This document shows positions 1 to 8,526 of a stretch of DNA of 64,000 nt, piece after piece. Positions within the stretch are counted from its first letter, which is position 1; each line of letters opens with the position of its first letter. This DNA is from Apostichopus japonicus (taxonomy: Eukaryota > Echinodermata > Holothuroidea > Aspidochirotida > Stichopodidae). Position numbers and translations under genes: made by a program. The notes below the pieces were generated by a model. The model was given only the letters and a program-made list of their open reading frames with translations, made no database searches and was not told where the DNA came from. Where the stretch lies: the NCBI RefSeq assembly GCF_037975245.1, contig NC_092569.1:21356001-21420000 (forward strand), written 5' to 3'.

Positions 1-29
1 TTAGTTAATCGGCCTAATATCTCAGTCCA

Positions 30-59
30 TACAGTGGCGCGATGGCTTGGCGCACTGTA
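30..59 (+). other. Strong hairpin over the A-box region (reference copy)
   Basis: TACAGTG at 30-36 is the exact reverse complement of CACTGTA at 53-59. The stem continues with C38-G52, G39-C51 and C40-G50 after a one-base bulge (G37), giving ten pairs and a nine-base loop (41-49). It occurs in every unit. It overlaps the D-arm region and would compete with a cloverleaf. Variants T35C (units 287-323, 347-378), A59T (units 29, 40-42), T58C (units 99, 100), C32G (unit 180) and G57C (unit 347) each break a pair without compensation, so the variation does not show selection on the stem. Confidence 0.75.
35..45 (+). promoter_or_regulatory. A-box-like element, reference copy
   Basis: The bases TGGCGCGATGG fit the A-box pattern TRGYNNARNNG except for G in place of the conserved A at position 41. 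They lie 48 bases upstream of the B box, somewhat more than in an intronless tRNA gene. A second candidate, TGGCTTGGCGC at 43-53, has more tRNA-like spacing and fits the D-stem reading but departs from the consensus at two positions. In units 287-323 and 347-378 the first T of the first candidate is changed to C. The choice between candidates is unresolved. Confidence 0.5.
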
Positions 60-93
60 AGAGCTGATGAGCGAGACTCTCTTTTGCATCGCT

Positions 94-104
94 GGTTCGA
101 ACCC
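94..104 (+). promoter_or_regulatory. RNA polymerase III B box (exact), reference copy
   Basis: The bases GGTTCGAACCC match the eukaryotic B-box consensus GGTTCGANNCC at every position. In tRNA genes this element is bound by TFIIIC. It recurs in every full unit. The only alterations I found are the loss of one G in unit 9 (near 1406) and G95T in unit 75 (12229). It contains the palindrome TTCGAA, so it also gives a BstBI site once per unit. Whether it is used cannot be told from sequence. Confidence 0.85.
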
Positions 105-117
105 CGGTGCTGGCGTC

Positions 118-121
118 TTTT
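118..121 (+). terminator. T4 run after the tRNA-like 3' end (candidate Pol III terminator)
   Basis: Four T residues begin three bases after the likely discriminator base at 115. That is where a tRNA gene carries its Pol III terminator. T4 is sufficient in many animals but weak in some other eukaryotes, so efficiency is unknown. Copies occur in every full unit I read. Confidence 0.5.
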
Positions 122-177
122 GCCGATCTTTTACAGCGGGTGCCTGCATAGGGAGCTGTAAGTATTAGTTAATCGGC
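122..177 (+). other. Nested hairpin spanning the unit junction (reference copy)
   Basis: The inner stem pairs 130-137 with 155-162, eight pairs of which the outermost is T-G. It has a 17-base loop that can add CCT/AGG (143-145 with 150-152). The outer stem pairs GCCGAT at 122-127 with ATCGGC at 172-177, which are positions 8-13 of the next unit. The same GCCGAT can instead pair with ATCGGC at 8-13 of its own unit, enclosing the tRNA-like part. In units 109-125 T130C turns the T-G pair into C-G. All pairings are read directly; stability has not been computed. Confidence 0.65.
129..132 (+). terminator. Second T4 run, in the linker
   Basis: A second T4 run lies 11 bases after the first and could act as a back-up Pol III terminator. 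It also forms part of the left arm of the linker hairpin. In units 109-125 (17711-20498) T130 is C, which breaks the run to TCTT. A third T4 lies at 82-85, between the A and B boxes, where it could cause early termination; it is T3 in unit 13. Confidence 0.35.
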
Positions 178-1312
178 CAAATATCTCAGTCCATACAGTG
201 GCGCGATGGCTTGGCGCACTGTAAGAGCTGATGAGCGAGACTCTCTTTTGCATCGCTGGTTCGAACCCCGGTGCTGGCGTCTTTTGCCGATCTTTTACAG
301 CGGGTGCCTGCATAGGGAGCTGTAAGTATTAGTTAATCGGCCTAATATCTCAGTCCATACAGTGGCGCGATGGCTTGGCGCACTGTAAGAGCTGATGAGC
401 GAGACTCTCTTTTGCATCGCTGGTTCGAACCCCGGTGCTGGCGTCTTTTGCCGATCTTTTACAGCGGGTGCCTGCATAGGGAGCTGTAAGTATTAGTTAA
501 TCGGCCTAATATCTCAGTCCATACAGTGGCGCGATGGCTTGGCGCACTGTAAGAGCTGATGAGCGAGACTCTCTTTTGCATCGCTGGTTCGAACCCCGGT
601 GCTGGCGTCTTTTGCCGATCTTTTACAGCGGGTGCCTGCATAGGGAGCTGTAAGTATTAGTTAATCGGCCTAATATCTCAGTCCATACAGTGGCGCGATG
701 GCTTGGCGCACTGTAAGAGCTGATGAGCGAGACTCTCTTTTGCATCGCTGGTTCGAACCCCGGTGCTGGCGTCTTTTGCCGATCTTTTACAGCGGGTGCC
801 TGCATAGGGAGCTGTAAGTATTAGTTAATCGGCCTAATATCTCAGTCCATACAGTGGCGCGATGGCTTGGCGCACTGTAAGAGCTGATGAGCGAGACTCT
901 CTTTTGCATCGCTGGTTCGAACCCCGGTGCTGGCGTCTTTTGCCGATCTTTTACAGCGGGTGCCTGCATAGGGAGCTGTAAGTATTAGTTAATCGGCCTA
1001 ATATCTCAGTCCATACAGTGGCGCGATGGCTTGGCGCACTGTAAGAGCTGATGAGCGAGACTCTCTTTTGCATCGCTGGTTCGAACCCCGGTGCTGGCGT
1101 CTTTTGCCGATCTTTTACAGCGGGTGCCTGCATAGGGAGCTGTAAGTATTAGTTAATCGGCCTAATATCTCAGTCCATACAGTGGCGCGATGGCTTGGCG
1201 CACTGTAAGAGCTGATGAGCGAGACTCTCTTTTGCATCGCTGGTTCGAACCCCGGTGCTGGCGTCTTTTGCCGATCTTTTACAGCGGGTGCCTGCATAGG
1301 GAGCTGTAAGTA

Positions 1313-1475
1313 TTAGTTAATCGGCCTAATATCTCAGTCCATACAGTGGCGCGATGGCTTGGCGCACTGTAAGAGCTGATGAGCGAGACTCTCTTTTGCA
1401 TCGCTGTTCGAACCCCGGTGCTGGCGTCTTTTGCCGATCTTTTACAGCGGGTGCCTGCATAGGGAGCTGTAAGTA
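1313..1475 (+). repeat. Unit 9, 163 bp, one G missing in the B box
   Basis: The sequence reads GCTGTTCGAACC where other units read GCTGGTTCGAACC, so one G of positions 94-95 is lost near 1406. This shortens the T-stem side of the B box to GTTCGAACCC. The neighbouring units are normal, so the deletion has not spread. Confidence 0.9.
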
Positions 1476-1967
1476 TTAGTTAATCGGCCTAATATCTCAG
1501 TCCATACAGTGGCGCGATGGCTTGGCGCACTGTAAGAGCTGATGAGCGAGACTCTCTTTTGCATCGCTGGTTCGAACCCCGGTGCTGGCGTCTTTTGCCG
1601 ATCTTTTACAGCGGGTGCCTGCATAGGGAGCTGTAAGTATTAGTTAATCGGCCTAATATCTCAGTCCATACAGTGGCGCGATGGCTTGGCGCACTGTAAG
1701 AGCTGATGAGCGAGACTCTCTTTTGCATCGCTGGTTCGAACCCCGGTGCTGGCGTCTTTTGCCGATCTTTTACAGCGGGTGCCTGCATAGGGAGCTGTAA
1801 GTATTAGTTAATCGGCCTAATATCTCAGTCCATACAGTGGCGCGATGGCTTGGCGCACTGTAAGAGCTGATGAGCGAGACTCTCTTTTGCATCGCTGGTT
1901 CGAACCCCGGTGCTGGCGTCTTTTGCCGATCTTTTACAGCGGGTGCCTGCATAGGGAGCTGTAAGTA

Positions 1968-2130
1968 TTAGTTAATCGGCCTAATATCTCAGTCCATACA
2001 GTGGCGCGATGGCTTGGCGCACTGTAAGAGCTGATGAGCGAGACTCTCTTTGCATCGCTGGTTCGAACCCCGGTGCTGGCGTCTTTTGCCGATCTTTTAC
2101 AGCGGGTGCCTGCATAGGGAGCTGTAAGTA
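1968..2130 (+). repeat. Unit 13, 163 bp, internal T run shortened
   Basis: One T is missing from the T4 run at unit positions 82-85, near 2050, leaving T3. If T4 between the A and B boxes limits transcription, this unit would escape that limit. A sequencing or assembly length error in a homopolymer is an equally simple explanation. Confidence 0.85.
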
Positions 2131-5100
2131 TTAGTTAATCGGCCTAATATCTCAGTCCATACAGTGGCGCGATGGCTTGGCGCACTGTAAGAGCTGATGA
2201 GCGAGACTCTCTTTTGCATCGCTGGTTCGAACCCCGGTGCTGGCGTCTTTTGCCGATCTTTTACAGCGGGTGCCTGCATAGGGAGCTGTAAGTATTAGTT
2301 AATCGGCCTAATATCTCAGTCCATACAGTGGCGCGATGGCTTGGCGCACTGTAAGAGCTGATGAGCGAGACTCTCTTTTGCATCGCTGGTTCGAACCCCG
2401 GTGCTGGCGTCTTTTGCCGATCTTTTACAGCGGGTGCCTGCATAGGGAGCTGTAAGTATTAGTTAATCGGCCTAATATCTCAGTCCATACAGTGGCGCGA
2501 TGGCTTGGCGCACTGTAAGAGCTGATGAGCGAGACTCTCTTTTGCATCGCTGGTTCGAACCCCGGTGCTGGCGTCTTTTGCCGATCTTTTACAGCGGGTG
2601 CCTGCATAGGGAGCTGTAAGTATTAGTTAATCGGCCTAATATCTCAGTCCATACAGTGGCGCGATGGCTTGGCGCACTGTAAGAGCTGATGAGCGAGACT
2701 CTCTTTTGCATCGCTGGTTCGAACCCCGGTGCTGGCGTCTTTTGCCGATCTTTTACAGCGGGTGCCTGCATAGGGAGCTGTAAGTATTAGTTAATCGGCC
2801 TAATATCTCAGTCCATACAGTGGCGCGATGGCTTGGCGCACTGTAAGAGCTGATGAGCGAGACTCTCTTTTGCATCGCTGGTTCGAACCCCGGTGCTGGC
2901 GTCTTTTGCCGATCTTTTACAGCGGGTGCCTGCATAGGGAGCTGTAAGTATTAGTTAATCGGCCTAATATCTCAGTCCATACAGTGGCGCGATGGCTTGG
3001 CGCACTGTAAGAGCTGATGAGCGAGACTCTCTTTTGCATCGCTGGTTCGAACCCCGGTGCTGGCGTCTTTTGCCGATCTTTTACAGCGGGTGCCTGCATA
3101 GGGAGCTGTAAGTATTAGTTAATCGGCCTAATATCTCAGTCCATACAGTGGCGCGATGGCTTGGCGCACTGTAAGAGCTGATGAGCGAGACTCTCTTTTG
3201 CATCGCTGGTTCGAACCCCGGTGCTGGCGTCTTTTGCCGATCTTTTACAGCGGGTGCCTGCATAGGGAGCTGTAAGTATTAGTTAATCGGCCTAATATCT
3301 CAGTCCATACAGTGGCGCGATGGCTTGGCGCACTGTAAGAGCTGATGAGCGAGACTCTCTTTTGCATCGCTGGTTCGAACCCCGGTGCTGGCGTCTTTTG
3401 CCGATCTTTTACAGCGGGTGCCTGCATAGGGAGCTGTAAGTATTAGTTAATCGGCCTAATATCTCAGTCCATACAGTGGCGCGATGGCTTGGCGCACTGT
3501 AAGAGCTGATGAGCGAGACTCTCTTTTGCATCGCTGGTTCGAACCCCGGTGCTGGCGTCTTTTGCCGATCTTTTACAGCGGGTGCCTGCATAGGGAGCTG
3601 TAAGTATTAGTTAATCGGCCTAATATCTCAGTCCATACAGTGGCGCGATGGCTTGGCGCACTGTAAGAGCTGATGAGCGAGACTCTCTTTTGCATCGCTG
3701 GTTCGAACCCCGGTGCTGGCGTCTTTTGCCGATCTTTTACAGCGGGTGCCTGCATAGGGAGCTGTAAGTATTAGTTAATCGGCCTAATATCTCAGTCCAT
3801 ACAGTGGCGCGATGGCTTGGCGCACTGTAAGAGCTGATGAGCGAGACTCTCTTTTGCATCGCTGGTTCGAACCCCGGTGCTGGCGTCTTTTGCCGATCTT
3901 TTACAGCGGGTGCCTGCATAGGGAGCTGTAAGTATTAGTTAATCGGCCTAATATCTCAGTCCATACAGTGGCGCGATGGCTTGGCGCACTGTAAGAGCTG
4001 ATGAGCGAGACTCTCTTTTGCATCGCTGGTTCGAACCCCGGTGCTGGCGTCTTTTGCCGATCTTTTACAGCGGGTGCCTGCATAGGGAGCTGTAAGTATT
4101 AGTTAATCGGCCTAATATCTCAGTCCATACAGTGGCGCGATGGCTTGGCGCACTGTAAGAGCTGATGAGCGAGACTCTCTTTTGCATCGCTGGTTCGAAC
4201 CCCGGTGCTGGCGTCTTTTGCCGATCTTTTACAGCGGGTGCCTGCATAGGGAGCTGTAAGTATTAGTTAATCGGCCTAATATCTCAGTCCATACAGTGGC
4301 GCGATGGCTTGGCGCACTGTAAGAGCTGATGAGCGAGACTCTCTTTTGCATCGCTGGTTCGAACCCCGGTGCTGGCGTCTTTTGCCGATCTTTTACAGCG
4401 GGTGCCTGCATAGGGAGCTGTAAGTATTAGTTAATCGGCCTAATATCTCAGTCCATACAGTGGCGCGATGGCTTGGCGCACTGTAAGAGCTGATGAGCGA
4501 GACTCTCTTTTGCATCGCTGGTTCGAACCCCGGTGCTGGCGTCTTTTGCCGATCTTTTACAGCGGGTGCCTGCATAGGGAGCTGTAAGTATTAGTTAATC
4601 GGCCTAATATCTCAGTCCATACAGTGGCGCGATGGCTTGGCGCACTGTTAGAGCTGATGAGCGAGACTCTCTTTTGCATCGCTGGTTCGAACCCCGGTGC
4701 TGGCGTCTTTTGCCGATCTTTTACAGCGGGTGCCTGCATAGGGAGCTGTAAGTATTAGTTAATCGGCCTAATATCTCAGTCCATACAGTGGCGCGATGGC
4801 TTGGCGCACTGTAAGAGCTGATGAGCGAGACTCTCTTTTGCATCGCTGGTTCGAACCCCGGTGCTGGCGTCTTTTGCCGATCTTTTACAGCGGGTGCCTG
4901 CATAGGGAGCTGTAAGTATTAGTTAATCGGCCTAATATCTCAGTCCATACAGTGGCGCGATGGCTTGGCGCACTGTAAGAGCTGATGAGCGAGACTCTCT
5001 TTTGCATCGCTGGTTCGAACCCCGGTGCTGGCGTCTTTTGCCGATCTTTTACAGCGGGTGCCTGCATAGGGAGCTGTAAGTATTAGTTAATCGGCCTAAT

Positions 5101-8100
5101 ATCTCAGTCCATACAGTGGCGCGATGGCTTGGCGCACTGTAAGAGCTGATGAGCGAGACTCTCTTTTGCATCGCTGGTTCGAACCCCGGTGCTGGCGTCT
5201 TTTGCCGATCTTTTACAGCGGGTGCCTGCATAGGGAGCTGTAAGTATTAGTTAATCGGCCTAATATCTCAGTCCATACAGTGGCGCGATGGCTTGGCGCA
5301 CTGTAAGAGCTGATGAGCGAGACTCTCTTTTGCATCGCTGGTTCGAACCCCGGTGCTGGCGTCTTTTGCCGATCTTTTACAGCGGGTGCCTGCATAGGGA
5401 GCTGTAAGTATTAGTTAATCGGCCTAATATCTCAGTCCATACAGTGGCGCGATGGCTTGGCGCACTGTAAGAGCTGATGAGCGAGACTCTCTTTTGCATC
5501 GCTGGTTCGAACCCCGGTGCTGGCGTCTTTTGCCGATCTTTTACAGCGGGTGCCTGCATAGGGAGCTGTAAGTATTAGTTAATCGGCCTAATATCTCAGT
5601 CCATACAGTGGCGCGATGGCTTGGCGCACTGTAAGAGCTGATGAGCGAGACTCTCTTTTGCATCGCTGGTTCGAACCCCGGTGCTGGCGTCTTTTGCCGA
5701 TCTTTTACAGCGGGTGCCTGCATAGGGAGCTGTAAGTATTAGTTAATCGGCCTAATATCTCAGTCCATACAGTGGCGCGATGGCTTGGCGCACTGTAAGA
5801 GCTGATGAGCGAGACTCTCTTTTGCATCGCTGGTTCGAACCCCGGTGCTGGCGTCTTTTGCCGATCTTTTACAGCGGGTGCCTGCATAGGGAGCTGTAAG
5901 TATTAGTTAATCGGCCTAATATCTCAGTCCATACAGTGGCGCGATGGCTTGGCGCACTGTAAGAGCTGATGAGCGAGACTCTCTTTTGCATCGCTGGTTC
6001 GAACCCCGGTGCTGGCGTCTTTTGCCGATCTTTTACAGCGGGTGCCTGCATAGGGAGCTGTAAGTATTAGTTAATCGGCCTAATATCTCAGTCCATACAG
6101 TGGCGCGATGGCTTGGCGCACTGTAAGAGCTGATGAGCGAGACTCTCTTTTGCATCGCTGGTTCGAACCCCGGTGCTGGCGTCTTTTGCCGATCTTTTAC
6201 AGCGGGTGCCTGCATAGGGAGCTGTAAGTATTAGTTAATCGGCCTAATATCTCAGTCCATACAGTGGCGCGATGGCTTGGCGCACTGTAAGAGCTGATGA
6301 GCGAGACTCTCTTTTGCATCGCTGGTTCGAACCCCGGTGCTGGCGTCTTTTGCCGATCTTTTACAGCGGGTGCCTGCATAGGGAGCTGTAAGTATTAGTT
6401 AATCGGCCTAATATCTCAGTCCATACAGTGGCGCGATGGCTTGGCGCACTGTTAGAGCTGATGAGCGAGACTCTCTTTTGCATCGCTGGTTCGAACCCCG
6501 GTGCTGGCGTCTTTTGCCGATCTTTTACAGCGGGTGCCTGCATAGGGAGCTGTAAGTATTAGTTAATCGGCCAAATATCTCAGTCCATACAGTGGCGCGA
6601 TGGCTTGGCGCACTGTTAGAGCTGATGAGCGAGACTCTCTTTTGCATCGCTGGTTCGAACCCCGGTGCTGGCGTCTTTTGCCGATCTTTTACAGCGGGTG
6701 CCTGCATAGGGAGCTGTAAGTATTAGTTAATCGGCCTAATATCTCAGTCCATACAGTGGCGCGATGGCTTGGCGCACTGTTAGAGCTGATGAGCGAGACT
6801 CTCTTTTGCATCGCTGGTTCGAACCCCGGTGCTGGCGTCTTTTGCCGATCTTTTACAGCGGGTGCCTGCATAGGGAGCTGTAAGTATTAGTTAATCGGCC
6901 TAATATCTCAGTCCATACAGTGGCGCGATGGCTTGGCGCACTGTAAGAGCTGATGAGCGAGACTCTCTTTTGCATCGCTGGTTCGAACCCCGGTGCTGGC
7001 GTCTTTTGCCGATCTTTTACAGCGGGTGCCTGCATAGGGAGCTGTAAGTATTAGTTAATCGGCCTAATATCTCAGTCCATACAGTGGCGCGATGGCTTGG
7101 CGCACTGTAAGAGCTGATGAGCGAGACTCTCTTTTGCATCGCTGGTTCGAACCCCGGTGCTGGCGTCTTTTGCCGATCTTTTACAGCGGGTGCCTGCATA
7201 GGGAGCTGTAAGTATTAGTTAATCGGCCTAATATCTCAGTCCATACAGTGGCGCGATGGCTTGGCGCACTGTAAGAGCTGATGAGCGAGACTCTCTTTTG
7301 CATCGCTGGTTCGAACCCCGGTGCTGGCGTCTTTTGCCGATCTTTTACAGCGGGTGCCTGCATAGGGAGCTGTAAGTATTAGTTAATCGGCCTAATATCT
7401 CAGTCCATACAGTGGCGCGATGGCTTGGCGCACTGTAAGAGCTGATGAGCGAGACTCTCTTTTGCATCGCTGGTTCGAACCCCGGTGCTGGCGTCTTTTG
7501 CCGATCTTTTACAGCGGGTGCCTGCATAGGGAGCTGTAAGTATTAGTTAATCGGCCTAATATCTCAGTCCATACAGTGGCGCGATGGCTTGGCGCACTGT
7601 AAGAGCTGATGAGCGAGACTCTCTTTTGCATCGCTGGTTCGAACCCCGGTGCTGGCGTCTTTTGCCGATCTTTTACAGCGGGTGCCTGCATAGGGAGCTG
7701 TAAGTATTAGTTAATCGGCCTAATATCTCAGTCCATACAGTGGCGCGATGGCTTGGCGCACTGTAAGAGCTGATGAGCGAGACTCTCTTTTGCATCGCTG
7801 GTTCGAACCCCGGTGCTGGCGTCTTTTGCCGATCTTTTACAGCGGGTGCCTGCATAGGGAGCTGTAAGTATAAGTTAATCGGCCTAATATCTCAGTCCAT
7901 ACAGTGGCGCGATGGCTTGGCGCACTGTAAGAGCTGATGAGCGAGACTCTCTTTTGCATCGCTGGTTCGAACCCCGGTGCTGGCGTCTTTTGCCGATCTT
8001 TTACAGCGGGTGCCTGCATAGGGAGCTGTAAGTATTAGTTAATCGGCCTAATATCTCAGTCCATACAGTGGCGCGATGGCTTGGCGCACTGTAAGAGCTG

Positions 8101-8526
8101 ATGAGCGAGACTCTCTTTTGCATCGCTGGTTCGAACCCCGGTGCTGGCGTCTTTTGCCGATCTTTTACAGCGGGTGCCTGCATAGGGAGCTGTAAGTATT
8201 AGTTAATCGGCCTAATATCTCAGTCCATACAGTGGCGCGATGGCTTGGCGCACTGTAAGAGCTGATGAGCGAGACTCTCTTTTGCATCGCTGGTTCGAAC
8301 CCCGGTGCTGGCGTCTTTTGCCGATCTTTTACAGCGGGTGCCTGCATAGGGAGCTGTAAGTATTAGTTAATCGGCCTAATATCTCAGTCCATACAGTGGC
8401 GCGATGGCTTGGCGCACTGTAAGAGCTGATGAGCGAGACTCTCTTTTGCATCGCTGGTTCGAACCCCGGTGCTGGCGTCTTTTGCCGATCTTTTACAGCG
8501 GGTGCCTGCATAGGGAGCTGTAAGTA

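Larger units (their letters stand above)
35..115 (+). other. tRNA-like Pol III module (reference copy; one per unit)
   Basis: This 81-base stretch resembles a degenerate tRNA gene or the head of a tRNA-derived SINE. The TTCGAAC loop at 96-102 is flanked by a partial T stem (91-95 with 103-107, three of five pairs). A D stem is possible between GCTT at 45-48 and GAGC at 61-64, with an enlarged 12-base loop. A 7-base acceptor can be drawn between 36-42 and 108-114, with only four of seven pairs here and five in units carrying G110. No convincing anticodon stem is visible, so no isotype can be assigned and a working tRNA is unlikely. What remains most intact is the promoter, as in tRNA-derived SINEs. 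A chance resemblance is unlikely because of the exact B box, but the cloverleaf alignment itself is my inference. Confidence 0.62.
55..136 (+). other. CTGATGA three-way-junction motif, hammerhead-like but incomplete (reference copy)
   Basis: CTGATGA at 64-70 equals the conserved CUGANGA box of hammerhead ribozymes. It directly follows CTGTAAGAG (55-63), which pairs with CTTTTACAG (128-136) over nine positions including one G-T. It is directly followed by GCGA (71-74), which pairs with TCGC (89-92). A GAA occurs at 99-101, and TGGC (111-114) can pair with GCCG (122-125). Two canonical rules fail. GAA should adjoin the second stem but is six bases away, and the triplet before the first helix's 3' strand is GAT where NUH is required. 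I would not call this a ribozyme; it is recorded because the arrangement recurs in nearly every unit. Confidence 0.25.
1..164 (+). repeat. Reference repeat unit (unit 1)
   Basis: This unit sets the numbering used throughout. Its parts are: 1-29, linker holding most block-diagnostic bases and an ATCGGC motif at 8-13; 30-59, a strong inverted repeat containing the A-box-like motif; 64-70, CTGATGA; 82-85, a T4 run; 94-104, the exact B box; 108-115, the tRNA-like 3' end; 118-121 and 129-132, two further T4 runs; 122-127, GCCGAT, complementary to 8-13; 130-137 and 155-162, the arms of a linker hairpin. CTGTAAG occurs twice (55-61, 156-162) and its complement core TACAG twice (30-34, 132-136). The phase of the unit start is arbitrary. 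Confidence 0.95.
1..8526 (+). repeat. Block A: units 1-52 (T2, T15, T35, C110)
   Basis: These 52 units share TTAG at the start, CCTAATAT at 13-20 and GGTGCTGGC at 106-114. Exceptions are A15 in units 2 and 41, A59T in units 29 and 40-42, T2A in unit 49, and the single-base losses in units 9 and 13. Clustering of A59T in three consecutive units shows local spread by exchange. Confidence 0.9.

Noticed and set aside
30-59. Selection on the A-box hairpin.
   Set aside because: Every variant I found in its stem (C32G, T35C, G57C, T58C, A59T) breaks a pair and none is compensated in the same unit.
64-70. A C/D-box snoRNA, because CTGATGA contains TGATGA.
   Set aside because: No separate D box (CTGA) with terminal stem is found at suitable spacing; the only CTGA in the unit overlaps the motif itself.
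35-115. A functional tRNA gene in each unit.
   Set aside because: The T stem has mismatches, the D loop is too long, no anticodon stem forms and the acceptor is incomplete. Only the promoter-like boxes are well preserved.
55-136. A confirmed hammerhead ribozyme.
   Set aside because: The CTGATGA box and neighbouring helices are present, but GAA does not adjoin the second stem and the cleavage triplet is GAT instead of NUH. It is kept only as a low-confidence motif.
131-313. A 60-codon minus-strand frame recurring once per unit across the window, starting at unit position 149.
   Set aside because: The 164-base period is not a multiple of three. Copies overlap by 18 bases, and block variants at 15, 35 and 110 are amino-acid changing with no sign of selection. 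Part of its translation is simply the reverse complement of the B box. Gaps in the series come from single changes such as A148G, which removes the start in units 107-108.
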